Part shown: positions 25,188 to 34,087 of the stretch, piece after piece
How the letters are laid out: each line of letters starts with the position of its first letter
Position numbering within the stretch: the stretch's first letter is position 1
Assembly: GCF_006459125.1 (NCBI RefSeq)
Contig: NZ_CP041070.1
Location: 2,604,001 to 2,668,000, forward strand
DNA length: 64,000 nt
Direction: 5' to 3'
Source of the DNA: Halarcobacter anaerophilus
GTDB lineage: Bacteria; Campylobacterota; Campylobacteria; Campylobacterales; Arcobacteraceae
Notes under the pieces: model-generated
The model's input: only the letters and a program-made list of their open reading frames with translations
The model's database searches: none
Told to the model about the DNA's origin: nothing
Position numbers and translations under genes: made by a program

Positions 25188-27794
25188 TTATATAGTAAAC
25201 TTATTTCCTAAAGCAGAATAAATAACTCTTTTACCGTAAAAATCTTCAACTTCTTTATCCTCAAACGAAGCTCTATGTACAAAATCTGCATACTTAGAAG
25301 AGTGATGAATATAATCATCTTTTAACTTTTTATAAATTTCATCACCGCTTTTAAACTCCCCTTTTTCTTTTAAAGTTTCATAGGTTTTAGTTAAAACATC
25401 ATCTTTTTTAAAAGAGTAAGAAGTTAAAGAAGAGAAAGGTACTATTTCTAAATCATCTTTTTTACCTAACTCTTTACCTTGTGTCATATCTTTGTAAATA
25501 GCTCTTTCATACATGATTTTAAGTGTTACATATTCGTATTTGTTTAAAACCTCTTTTTTATGCATATATAAATATAAAACAGGTTTTGGAAAAGATGTTC
25601 CAAAATATGAAGGTGTAACTTCAGGTATAATGCAATAGTAAAAGCCATCTTCATCATTCTCTTTTATTTCACTTTTTAATTTTACTTTTTGTATGTTGTT
25701 AGTGTTTAACCAATTGTACTTGTCATTCCAAGCTATTATAGAGTCTTTTATCTCTTCAGGAATTTCATCATAGTTTTTTACATATTTTTTAGTTAATAAA
25801 ATAGTTTCACTTGAAGAGTTATACCCTCCTCCAATATCTGAATGTGCTCCGGGAAGAAAATACTCTTCAAACTTTTTACCCTGGCTAGGAGAGGATCCTT
25901 TAATTTTATGATACTCTTTATTTATCTCTTCAAAAATTGAGTAGGCATCAAAATTAAATCTATATTCATCTTTTGCCATTAAGTGGACTACTTGTCCTAT
26001 CTTTTCATCATTTTTATCTTTAAAAAAGTTTAGATTTAGATTTTCAAAATCATTTGACTGTTTTATACCGTAATGTGGAACCGTATCATAAAGTCCTGTA
26101 AATCTAAAAGAGAGGGAGTCTATTGTAACAGTACTTCCGTAATAAGGATTTTTAATTCTACTTCTGCCTGAACCGTAATATTTTTTTTCTGTATTAAGTG
26201 GATTAAAATATCTTTTTCCATCAATATAAACAATACCGTTCTCTCCAAAAAAAGAAGTAAAGATATTTTTATCATTTTTCATTTTTATACTATACTTTTT
26301 ATTTCCTTTTTCTAAAACTTCTGAGTCTTTTAAAATTGAACAAACAAAATGTCTAGCGGTTGCCGCTCCTCTACTAAATCCAAATACATCAAAAACCAGT
26401 TCATCAATATACTTTACATTTGAAGCTCTTAGTTGCTCTGATATTTTTATACAAGCATATATAATATGAGCTTTTATTCCTGTTTTATCCGTAGTAAAAA
26501 GTTTTTCTCCGCCTAAACCTGAACCAAAAAGGTTTGAATCTTCTTTATAACCTTCTTGAATAAAAGGGTTATTGGTTCCTGCTCCGCTTTCATAGAGTTT
26601 AAATCTTGTTGCTGCAAGTCTGTTTTTACTCTTTTTTACATCGGCTCCATCATACAGATTATAAAGTCTGCTGATATTTGATTCACCGTTTATAAAACTG
26701 CTATCTTTTGCATCATCAGCTAAAATATTCTCTCTTACATATTTTTCTCTGTTTTCTTCTTCACTACTGTTTATCTCTTTTTTAACATCTATTAAATAAT
26801 CAAACACTTTTTTTGCATGTTTTGCTTTTGTGCTTTCTAAGATCTCTTTTTCTTCTACTTCTAGATTTGAGCTTTTATCAAAATATCTTATCTCTTTTTC
26901 AGCTTTATTCATTTGTGAAAGTAAAAGAATTATTATTTGGTCATTTAATTGGGGATTTGGTTCTGATACTATATATTCTTGGATACTTGTATAGTCATAA
27001 ATTGCATTTTTGGGTTCAAAAAAGAAGTTTCTATTTTCTTCAATATATTCAGCAGGTTCTTTTAAAAACTCCGTAAAGTTTCTATAAAAGTTTATATTAT
27101 AGATATTATTTTTTGTGCCATCAAAAAACACTCCATACTCTACTACTAATTCAGGCATAAAAGAGGCTGTAATATTCTCTTCATAATAGCTTAGCTCCAA
27201 CTCTTGTGTTTTTGAATCTTTTTTTATATTATATACATAAGGCATAGAGACTATAATATAGGCATCCTCTTTTTCTAAAGAGTTTCTTTTTTCATCTTCT
27301 AAAATTTTTTGGCTACTATCTCTGTTAAAAGTCAAAACTCCTATACTTTTTCTCTCTTCTTTTATTTTTAAACTATCTTCTAATTTTTGATTATAAGCGT
27401 GGGTATAATTTTTAACTTTTAATATACTTCCGTATGAACTTGCATTATATAAATTTAAAGAAGTTAATTTTACTAACTTTTTATCCACTGCTATCTCTTG
27501 CAAGGCATTTAAATGATTTAAAATTAAGTTTTTACTCTCTTGTTCTACTGCTTTTATTAGATGCTCTTTATATTTTTCTTTTACTGTTTTTAAAATTTTT
27601 TCTCTATCTTCTTCTTTATTATTTAATTTTAAACTCTCTTTATTACTAATTATTATATAAGCGGTTCTAGTTCTAAGGCTTGCACTAAATCCATGTATCT
27701 CTTCTCCTGTCTCTTTTACTGAGTATCTATATAAATGTATCCCTTCATCTTCTTTAAAAAAAGCTTTTCCTATGGTTATATCATTACTACTCAT
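25188..27794 (-). CDS. Tle1/DUF2235 phospholipase-type effector
   Basis: The 868-residue protein carries a DUF2235 alpha/beta-hydrolase domain: FFDGTKNN (D225), the nucleophile elbow GFSRGAATARHF with Ser474, and PGAHSDIGGGY with Asp653. These are the features of Tle1-type type VI secretion lipases. There is no signal peptide, as expected for a T6SS cargo. Residues 1-44 (starting MSSNDITIGKAFF) precede the enzyme and are copied in front of the neighbouring Sel1 gene. The start overlaps the upstream Sel1 gene by eight bases, and its Shine-Dalgarno (TAGGAGT) lies in that gene's last codons. No VgrG, PAAR or other T6SS gene is in the window, so delivery is inferred from family. Confidence 0.85.
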   Translation of the reverse strand: MSSNDITIGKAFFKEDEGIHLYRYSVKETGEEIHGFSASLRTRTAYIIISNKESLKLNNKEEDREKILKTVKEKYKEHLIKAVEQESKNLILNHLNALQEIAVDKKLVKLTSLNLYNASSYGSILKVKNYTHAYNQKLEDSLKIKEERKSIGVLTFNRDSSQKILEDEKRNSLEKEDAYIIVSMPYVYNIKKDSKTQELELSYYEENITASFMPELVVEYGVFFDGTKNNIYNINFYRNFTEFLKEPAEYIEENRNFFFEPKNAIYDYTSIQEYIVSEPNPQLNDQIIILLLSQMNKAEKEIRYFDKSSNLEVEEKEILESTKAKHAKKVFDYLIDVKKEINSSEEENREKYVRENILADDAKDSSFINGESNISRLYNLYDGADVKKSKNRLAATRFKLYESGAGTNNPFIQEGYKEDSNLFGSGLGGEKLFTTDKTGIKAHIIYACIKISEQLRASNVKYIDELVFDVFGFSRGAATARHFVCSILKDSEVLEKGNKKYSIKMKNDKNIFTSFFGENGIVYIDGKRYFNPLNTEKKYYGSGRSRIKNPYYGSTVTIDSLSFRFTGLYDTVPHYGIKQSNDFENLNLNFFKDKNDEKIGQVVHLMAKDEYRFNFDAYSIFEEINKEYHKIKGSSPSQGKKFEEYFLPGAHSDIGGGYNSSSETILLTKKYVKNYDEIPEEIKDSIIAWNDKYNWLNTNNIQKVKLKSEIKENDEDGFYYCIIPEVTPSYFGTSFPKPVLYLYMHKKEVLNKYEYVTLKIMYERAIYKDMTQGKELGKKDDLEIVPFSSLTSYSFKKDDVLTKTYETLKEKGEFKSGDEIYKKLKDDYIHHSSKYADFVHRASFEDKEVEDFYGKRVIYSALGNKFTI

Positions 27795-27807
27795 ATATTA
27801 CTCCTAA
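27664..27807. repeat. 144-bp direct repeat, copy 1 (5' end of effector gene)
   Basis: Identical to 28883-29026 except at 27762 (A here, G at 28981). It covers the first 44 codons of the effector, its start and the ribosome binding site. The offset is 1219 bases. Confidence 0.97.
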
Positions 27808-29013
27808 CTCTTTTAATCTATTTATTGCATTATATTTTGCATTTGTTTTAACTGCTTTTTTATACCAATATATTGCCTTGTTTTTATTTTTTAAATAATC
27901 CTGGTAAGTCAAACCTAAATTATATGCTGCTTTTTTATTCCCTTTTTCATAAGCTAATTCATACCATTTTATAGATTTTTCATACTCCTTATTACTTGTA
28001 TATACATTTGCAACACTAGCAAGACAAGAGATACAATTTAACTCTTCATACCCTTTATTAAACCAATATATAGCCTTTTTATAATCTTTTAAAACTTCCC
28101 AATATATAAAGCCCAGTCTATTAGCAGATGCTTCACTTTTTAGTTCAAACCCTTTTTTATACCACTCTATTGCTTTTTCATAATTTTTTAAATCTTCTTC
28201 ATAATGTGCACCCATTGCCCCAGCACATAAACCAGAACCTAATTCATAACCTTTTTGAAAATATTCTTCTACTTTTTTTAAATCTTTAAATTGTTTCTCT
28301 TTCCCATAAAAAACCCCCAAACTATGATATGCTTCTAATTCTCCCAACTTCGCAGCATCTTCAAATGTTTTTATAGCCTTTTCATAATTCTTCTGTTTTC
28401 TATATATATGTCCCATTGCCAAAAGAGAATAGGTATCTCCCATCTCAAAAGATTTCTCATACCATTTTAATGCCTCTTTATAAGCAAATTTTTTATCATA
28501 AATTACCCCTAGATTATGTGCTGCTTTTGCTTCACCGTTATTTGCGGCTATTGTGTAATACTCTATTGCTTTTTCTTTATTATTTAAAAAGTTTGAATAT
28601 AAGCTTCCTAATTGAGTATAAGATTCTATATTCCCTTTATCTTTGCCTTTATTAAAATACTCTTTTGCTTTTTTATAATCTTTTTCTCTCATATAATACA
28701 AACCTACGCAGTTGTACCCTTGTATCTCATTATTTTCTATTAATTTTTTATAAGCATTTAAATCTTTATTTGTGTAGGTTTTTTTATTACATTGTTCTAG
28801 ATTATAGGTGCTTTTTTTTAGTTCAACTTTTTCGTTTGAACATGAGGTAAATAATAGTATGATTAAAGCTAGGAATAAAAGAGTTCTAGTTCTAAGGCTT
28901 GCACTAAATCCATGTATCTCTTCTCCTGTCTCTTTTACTGAGTATCTATATAAATGTATCCCTTCATCTTCTTTAAAAAAGGCTTTTCCTATGGTTATAT
29001 CATTACTACTCAT
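27787..29013 (-). CDS. chimeric Sel1-repeat protein carrying the effector N-terminus
   Basis: The 408-residue ORF has two parts. Residues 1-44 are those of the neighbouring Tle1 effector (MSSNDITIGKAFF to SLRTRT). From 45 on it is a Sel1-repeat lipoprotein: hydrophobic LLFLALIILL, lipobox LFTSC (Cys58), then about nine 36-residue Sel1 repeats to LGVIYE. Cys58 onward is exactly as long (350 residues) as the same part of the upstream copy. The original start is lost, and no ATG, GTG or TTG in frame lies near the lipobox, so lipoprotein export is doubtful. The best explanation is a tandem duplication. It may be a modified immunity protein or a by-product. Confidence 0.85.
   Translation of the reverse strand: MSSNDITIGKAFFKEDEGIHLYRYSVKETGEEIHGFSASLRTRTLLFLALIILLFTSCSNEKVELKKSTYNLEQCNKKTYTNKDLNAYKKLIENNEIQGYNCVGLYYMREKDYKKAKEYFNKGKDKGNIESYTQLGSLYSNFLNNKEKAIEYYTIAANNGEAKAAHNLGVIYDKKFAYKEALKWYEKSFEMGDTYSLLAMGHIYRKQKNYEKAIKTFEDAAKLGELEAYHSLGVFYGKEKQFKDLKKVEEYFQKGYELGSGLCAGAMGAHYEEDLKNYEKAIEWYKKGFELKSEASANRLGFIYWEVLKDYKKAIYWFNKGYEELNCISCLASVANVYTSNKEYEKSIKWYELAYEKGNKKAAYNLGLTYQDYLKNKNKAIYWYKKAVKTNAKYNAINRLKELGVIYE
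28340..28766. repeat. 427-bp near-identical tract within chimeric Sel1 gene
   Basis: Matches 29559-29985 without gaps at the same 1219-base offset, with about 15 substitutions by eye. It covers the N-terminal Sel1 repeats. Flanking parts of the two genes are much more diverged. Confidence 0.85.
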
Positions 29014-29026
29014 ATATTACTCCTAA
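28883..29026. repeat. 144-bp direct repeat, copy 2 (effector fragment fused to Sel1)
   Basis: Second copy of the effector 5' end, one mismatch to 27664-27807. Its inner edge at 28882/28883 is the fusion point with the Sel1 lipoprotein sequence. Confidence 0.97.
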
Positions 29027-30118
29027 TTTTTTAAGATGATATTTTGCATCATATTTAGAACCACTTTTAAGTGATTTCTTATACCATTTTATTGCATTCT
29101 CTTTATCTTTTAAATCATTCTCATATAAATATCCAAGGGCATATGCTGAATCGGGATAACCTTGATTATATCCTTTTAAAAACCATTCTATAGCTTTTTT
29201 ATAATCTTTTAAATCTTGATAATTTAAACCGACACTAAAAGCACAATCCAAACAATTAAGTCTTTCAAAACCTTTTTTATACCACTCTATTGATTTATCA
29301 TAATCTTTTAAAATAGTTTTATATAAAAGTCCTAATCTCGTAATTGATTCTTTACTTCCAAGTTCAAACCCTTTTTTATACCACTCTATTGCCTTATCAT
29401 AATCTTTTAAATCTTCTTCATATCCTTGTCCAATAGCTCCTGCACATTTTCCTAATCCCATCTCATAACATTTAATGAAATAATCATAAGACTTCTTTTT
29501 ATCTCTAAAAGCTTTCTCTTTATCATAAAATATACCTAAATTAAAATATCCTCTTGTATCTCCCAACTTCGCAGCATCTTCAAATGTTTTTATAGCCTTT
29601 TCATAATTCTTCTGTTTTCTATATATATGCCCCATTGCCAAAAGAGAATAAGTATCACCAGCATTAAAAGATTTCTCATACCATTTTAATGCCTCTTTAT
29701 ATGCAAATCTTTTATCATAAATTACCCCTAGATTATGTGCTGCCTTTGCTTCACCGTTATTTGCGGCTATTGTGTAATACTCTATTGCTTTTTCTTTATC
29801 ATTTAAAAAGTTTGAATATAAGCTTCCTAATTGAGTGTAGGATTCTATATTCCCTTTATCTTTACCTTTATTAAAATACTCTTTTGCTTTTTTATAATCT
29901 TTTTCTCTCATATAATACAAACCTACGCAGTTGTACCCTTGTATCTCATTATTTTCTATTAATTTTTTATAAGCATTTAAATCTTCTATTGTATATACAG
30001 GTTTATTACATTGTTTTATATCGTAATTACTTTTTTTTAATTCTGTCTTTTCATTTGTGCAAGAGGTAAATACAACTATAAGCAAGGCTAAAGATAAAAA
30101 CTTTTTTATCTGTTTCAT
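29006..30118 (-). CDS. Sel1-repeat lipoprotein, probable effector immunity protein
   Basis: The 370-residue protein has an intact lipoprotein signal (MKQIKKFLSLALLIVVFTSC, Cys20) and about nine Sel1 (TPR-like) repeats, ending LGVIYE. An outer-membrane or periplasmic lipoprotein encoded just before a Tle1-type lipase is the usual layout for its immunity protein. Sel1-repeat immunity proteins are known for the P. aeruginosa lipase PldB, also in tandem copies. It is first in the three-gene unit, with a TATAAT promoter about 45 bases upstream. Its last eight bases overlap the next start. Confidence 0.82.
   Translation of the reverse strand: MKQIKKFLSLALLIVVFTSCTNEKTELKKSNYDIKQCNKPVYTIEDLNAYKKLIENNEIQGYNCVGLYYMREKDYKKAKEYFNKGKDKGNIESYTQLGSLYSNFLNDKEKAIEYYTIAANNGEAKAAHNLGVIYDKRFAYKEALKWYEKSFNAGDTYSLLAMGHIYRKQKNYEKAIKTFEDAAKLGDTRGYFNLGIFYDKEKAFRDKKKSYDYFIKCYEMGLGKCAGAIGQGYEEDLKDYDKAIEWYKKGFELGSKESITRLGLLYKTILKDYDKSIEWYKKGFERLNCLDCAFSVGLNYQDLKDYKKAIEWFLKGYNQGYPDSAYALGYLYENDLKDKENAIKWYKKSLKSGSKYDAKYHLKKLGVIYE
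29559..29985. repeat. 427-bp near-identical tract within intact Sel1 gene
   Basis: Partner of 28340-28766. The boundaries are sharp on both sides: similarity falls quickly beyond them, towards the signal peptide and towards the C-terminal half. Confidence 0.85.
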
Positions 30119-30161
30119 TTATATCCTTTGATAATATTTAAAGATATAAATTTTACTTAAA

Positions 30162-30167
30162 ATTATA
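30162..30167 (-). promoter_or_regulatory. -10 box for the Sel1/effector unit
   Basis: TATAAT on the minus strand within very AT-rich DNA, 44 bases before the Sel1 lipoprotein ATG. AAAGGA is the ribosome binding site. Confidence 0.45.
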
Positions 30168-30212
30168 TTTGAATATGTTTATATGTTATATTAATAGTTA
30201 AGAAGAGAACTT

Positions 30213-31781
30213 TTATTTTGGTTGATGAAATTGAACGGTAAATTCAACTTCAATTCCCGCATCTGTTTTTGTAAAGCTAATTGGGTAGGTTATATTTATA
30301 GAGTATAGTTCGTTATTTAACTTATCGATAATATCAAAAAATTCTAAAGGTTTTTGAACTACTATATTTACTAAATAATTGAAAGTTATAACTTCTGATT
30401 TGAAACTGCTTTTAAAAGTGACTGTTGCATTTTCGGGGAAAAGTATTTTCATCTGTTCAGTTACTCTAATAATAGGCATAAATTCATTTTCTATATATGA
30501 ATCTTTATAATCTTTAAAATTTACAATCTGTTTCTTTTTAAAATCTTCCGCTTTAAGCGTTGCTTCTAAAATTGCATCTTTACTTTTGATAAACTCTATT
30601 TCCGCTTTATTATAAGATTTTAAAAGTCCAGGTTGCAGCACTTTTATAAAGGTATCTTTATTTAAAAGATTTATATCCATTGATAAACTATTTTTATCCA
30701 GATCTAACTCTTTTAAAACCACATCATAAGGTATGATTTCCAAAGCATTTAAAATATTTAACTCTATTTGTTTATTCTTTTCTATATGATTAGGCAAATC
30801 AACTTTTCTTTCTACTTTTTTAACAACAGTTGTTTTCTTATCCTCTTTTTTTAGAAGTTTCTCTATTTTAGGCATAAAAAGATAAGCTATTGCCGCTAAT
30901 AAAACTATTATTATAGAGATTAAAATCGCATTTTTTAATCTGTTATTTGCTTTTTTTCTAGGTTTTATAAAACTTTTATGATGTTTGTGAGGATCTTTTG
31001 ATAACTCAAACAGCTCCTCATCGACAGAGATTGGATGATAAGTCATATCAATCATAAAATCTTTACTCATTTGCTCAATTTGAGTTTCTGATAAAAGTTT
31101 CAAATTATAAAGCAGTGAAATTTTTTCTATAAAAAGATTTTTTGTTATAGAGTAAAACTCTTCAATAGTTTTTTTAATAGTCTCATGCAACTCTAAAGCA
31201 TAAACCTCATCAAAAAGCTTTTGCCCTAAAACTTCATTTTCATAAAAATCACTCTTTTTTATCTCTTCAAAAGGAGTCAAATCAATTTTTTTATTATATA
31301 CAATCTCAGAGTTTGAATTAAGAATTACGCAAAAGGCTTGATTATTAAAAAGTAAAATAACAAGATTATTATTACAAGGATTTTTTTCTATATGAAGATT
31401 TAAAATATGGTATGCGGAAAAGATATAATCAATTCCCGATTTTTCAAAATAGTTTCTTGTCTCAAAAAGCGTATTTTTTGAAACGGCAATATTATATTGT
31501 TCATTTAAAACCGCAATTTCACAATCTTTTGGTTTGGGTTGATTTTTTCTAAGAAGTTTTGTATCGTCTTGAATCAAAAGAGTAGAAATATAAGTATTAT
31601 CGACTTCCATTTGATTAGCAACAAGCTTTGAAGCAATATCTCTTCCCATTATCTCGTCGTAAGCAAGAAAAGTAGAAGCATTTGTCTCTATAATATCATT
31701 ATTACAAAGTTTCTTATAATTGATTTTAAGTTGCGTTTTGTATTTTATGGCATTAATGTACAAATACTCTTTTGAAAACAT
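30213..31781 (-). CDS. bitopic membrane protein, PilM/PilN-like layout
   Basis: The 522-residue protein has a cytoplasmic N-terminal region of about 280 residues that may be an actin-like (PilM/GspL-type) domain. One membrane helix follows (about 282-304, LISIIIVLLAAIAYLF), then a periplasmic part with a coiled segment and an alpha-beta C-terminal domain reminiscent of PilN/PilO. I did not find clear nucleotide-binding motifs, so this is a fold-level guess. A role in type IV pilus or DNA-uptake machinery is possible. It lies 14 bases downstream of the DUF374 acyltransferase gene in the miaB operon. Confidence 0.55.
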   Translation of the reverse strand: MFSKEYLYINAIKYKTQLKINYKKLCNNDIIETNASTFLAYDEIMGRDIASKLVANQMEVDNTYISTLLIQDDTKLLRKNQPKPKDCEIAVLNEQYNIAVSKNTLFETRNYFEKSGIDYIFSAYHILNLHIEKNPCNNNLVILLFNNQAFCVILNSNSEIVYNKKIDLTPFEEIKKSDFYENEVLGQKLFDEVYALELHETIKKTIEEFYSITKNLFIEKISLLYNLKLLSETQIEQMSKDFMIDMTYHPISVDEELFELSKDPHKHHKSFIKPRKKANNRLKNAILISIIIVLLAAIAYLFMPKIEKLLKKEDKKTTVVKKVERKVDLPNHIEKNKQIELNILNALEIIPYDVVLKELDLDKNSLSMDINLLNKDTFIKVLQPGLLKSYNKAEIEFIKSKDAILEATLKAEDFKKKQIVNFKDYKDSYIENEFMPIIRVTEQMKILFPENATVTFKSSFKSEVITFNYLVNIVVQKPLEFFDIIDKLNNELYSINITYPISFTKTDAGIEVEFTVQFHQPK

Positions 31782-31795
31782 CTTAAATTAAAACC

Positions 31796-32410
31796 TTATT
31801 TCATTGCATTTAAAAGCATTTTATCTTGAATCAACTCTTTTGCCTCTTTTTGTTCCAAAGAGCTTATATCCAAAGGTTCTTGAATAAAAAACTCCAATTT
31901 TCCAAAAGGCTTGGGAACAATAAACTTATCCCAAGAATTAAATTGCCAATATTTAGTCGGTCTACAGTTAAATATGAGTATTCTAGCATTTGTTTTCTGT
32001 GAAATAGCTACAATTCCATCTGCAACGGAATGTCTTGGACCTTTTGGTCCGTCAGGTGTAATTGCAATATCATATCCGGCTTTTAACTCTTTAATTGCTC
32101 CGATTAAAGCTTTCGCTCCTCCTCTTGTACTTGATCCCCTAATAGAATCAATTCCTAAATACTCAACCGTACGGGTAATAGCTTCACCGTCTTTGTGCTC
32201 ACTTATCATGGCACTTACTTTTCCCTTGGGTCTTATTCTTTTATAGTTAAAAGGTTGCATCAAAAGTTCTCCGTGCCAAAAAGCGACTATAAAAGGCTCT
32301 TTAGAGTCAATTTTTGGATGATGAAAAACTTTTTTGCTGCTTATATAGATAAATCTAACAAAAAGCTGCATTATAAAAGGAACAACTTTCGTAACTAAAA
32401 AAAGTTTCAT
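31796..32410 (-). CDS. DUF374-type lysophospholipid acyltransferase
   Basis: The 204-residue protein has an N-terminal hydrophobic segment and the DUF374 pattern: [11 protein letters not shown] (HX4D-like region), [23 protein letters not shown] and [13 protein letters not shown]. By family it transfers acyl chains in membrane lipid or lipid A-related synthesis at the inner membrane; the acceptor is unknown. It starts inside the end of miaB (four-base overlap). Confidence 0.85.
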   Translation of the reverse strand: MKLFLVTKVVPFIMQLFVRFIYISSKKVFHHPKIDSKEPFIVAFWHGELLMQPFNYKRIRPKGKVSAMISEHKDGEAITRTVEYLGIDSIRGSSTRGGAKALIGAIKELKAGYDIAITPDGPKGPRHSVADGIVAISQKTNARILIFNCRPTKYWQFNSWDKFIVPKPFGKLEFFIQEPLDISSLEQKEAKELIQDKMLLNAMK

Positions 32411-33723
32411 TTATCTACCACTTCACCTTTTAGGGCAGTTCTTGTAGCATTTGTAACTTTTACGTCTACAAATCTTCCAAGAAGTTCATCGCTTCCTTTT
32501 ACAAAAACCTGACAATAGTTATCCGTAAAACCTGCAACTTCACCGTTTGGTTTTAAACTCTCAAATAAAACGGTTACGGTTTTCCCTACATTTTTATCCA
32601 TTAATTCGCTTTGATGCTGTTTATGAAGTTCAATTACTTCCATAAGTCTTTTTGTACCTATTTCATCGGCAATTTCCAAATCTTTTAGCTTCAATGCTGC
32701 CGTATTTGGTCTAGGAGAGTATTTGAAGTTAAAAATTTGGTCAAATTTAACTTGTTTGATTACATCAATCGTGTCTTCAAAATCCTCTTGTGTTTCACCC
32801 GGAAATGCCACAATTATATCTGTAGTAATTCTAACATCAGGAACCATATCTCTTATTTTTCTTGCTCTGTTTAAAAACCACTCTTTTGTATAACCTCTTT
32901 TCATAGCTTTTAAAATTTTTGTAGAACCGCTTTGTAAAGGCATATGAATACATTTGCTTATTTTAGGATTTTTTGCAAACTCTTCAATAAATTCATCATC
33001 CATATGTAAAGGGTGAGGAGAGGTAAATCTTATTCTTTGCAAACCTTCTATTTTTGAAACTTCTTGAAGAAGTTTCGTAAAAGTCGTTTTTTCTCTTTTA
33101 TCGCTAAATCTTCTTCCGTATGAATTTACGTTTTGTCCTAAAAGAGTAACCTCTTTAGCACCTTTGTCAACATCTTTTTTAATCTGTTCAATAATCATTT
33201 CAGGAGGAATTGAAATCTCATCCCCTCTTGTTGCGGGAACTATACAGTAAGTACACTCTTTATCACATCCAATAGAGATATTCACCGAAGTTTTATACAA
33301 ATTATTAGAATTTTGGGCAAATTGGTAAGTTGAATCATCATAATCTATATCGATTTCAACTGCACCTTTTTTATCTACAATATCTTTAATTTTTGAAATA
33401 TTTCTTGCTCCTAAAACAAAATCAACATAAGGAGCTCTTTTTATAATATCATGACCAAGATGGCTTGCAGTACAACCGCACACTCCGATTTTGGCACTTT
33501 TCTTTTTCTTTACGTTAAATTGCCCAATCTCGGAAAAAAGTTTCGAAACAGGTTTTTCTCTTACTGAGCAGGTATTTATTAAAATTAAATCCGCTTCTTC
33601 TATATTTTGCGTAGTAGTATAGTTTTTATGTTCTTTTAACTCAGCAATCATATGTTGGCTGTCAGTATCGTTCATCTGACAACCAAGGGTTTGTATAAAT
33701 AGTTTTTTTTCTTGTTTACTCAT
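32407..33723 (-). CDS. miaB: tRNA-2-methylthio-N6-dimethylallyladenosine synthase
   Basis: MiaB adds a methylthio group to i6A37 of tRNAs using two iron-sulfur clusters. The N-terminal UPF0004 domain begins [15 protein letters not shown], the radical-SAM CxxxCxxC lies in [18 protein letters not shown], and a TRAM domain ends the protein. An in-frame GTG four codons earlier (33735) exists; I prefer the ATG at 33723, which has AAAGAG upstream within that extension. It follows the HP0268-type gene by about 24 bases. Confidence 0.93.
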   Translation of the reverse strand: MSKQEKKLFIQTLGCQMNDTDSQHMIAELKEHKNYTTTQNIEEADLILINTCSVREKPVSKLFSEIGQFNVKKKKSAKIGVCGCTASHLGHDIIKRAPYVDFVLGARNISKIKDIVDKKGAVEIDIDYDDSTYQFAQNSNNLYKTSVNISIGCDKECTYCIVPATRGDEISIPPEMIIEQIKKDVDKGAKEVTLLGQNVNSYGRRFSDKREKTTFTKLLQEVSKIEGLQRIRFTSPHPLHMDDEFIEEFAKNPKISKCIHMPLQSGSTKILKAMKRGYTKEWFLNRARKIRDMVPDVRITTDIIVAFPGETQEDFEDTIDVIKQVKFDQIFNFKYSPRPNTAALKLKDLEIADEIGTKRLMEVIELHKQHQSELMDKNVGKTVTVLFESLKPNGEVAGFTDNYCQVFVKGSDELLGRFVDVKVTNATRTALKGEVVDK

Positions 33724-33746
33724 TAACTCTTTCACTTCTATTAAAT

Positions 33747-33989
33747 TTACAGAGCATGAACCTCATACATATACTCATCATCTGCAAGTCCGTATTTTAC
33801 CTCTCTAAAGTAAACATTGTAACCTTCATCCTCTAAAGAGTCTACTAATGACATCATATCTTTGTGAGAGTTATCTCTGTCAAAATAAAATATCTTTTCC
33901 CCATCTTTTTGTAACTCTTCTTTTATTTTGTCAAGTTGAACTTTTTTCGGTTTTTCACTTAGTTCATTTCTTGCGAATAATAATTCCAT
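33747..33989 (-). CDS. HP0268-family nuclease
   Basis: An 80-residue protein matching the small HP0268 family of Helicobacter/Campylobacter: [20 protein letters not shown] and [18 protein letters not shown]. The H. pylori member is reported to be a nicking nuclease with an Smr-like fold; activity here is by analogy. It opens the HP0268-miaB-DUF374 unit, divergent from nusA. Confidence 0.85.
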   Translation of the reverse strand: MELLFARNELSEKPKKVQLDKIKEELQKDGEKIFYFDRDNSHKDMMSLVDSLEDEGYNVYFREVKYGLADDEYMYEVHAL

Positions 33990-34087
33990 TTCATCAAACC
34001 TTTTTTATTAAATTAGCTAAATAGTTTATCTTAAAATTGCTTTAATTTGAATAAAAGCTCTTTTAAGCTAAAATGTTGTTCTACTCT

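Noticed and set aside
25188-30118. Insertion sequence or integron origin of the Tle1/Sel1 island
   Set aside because: No transposase, terminal inverted repeats, target duplication or att-like site was seen; the only long repeats are the internal 1219-base duplication.
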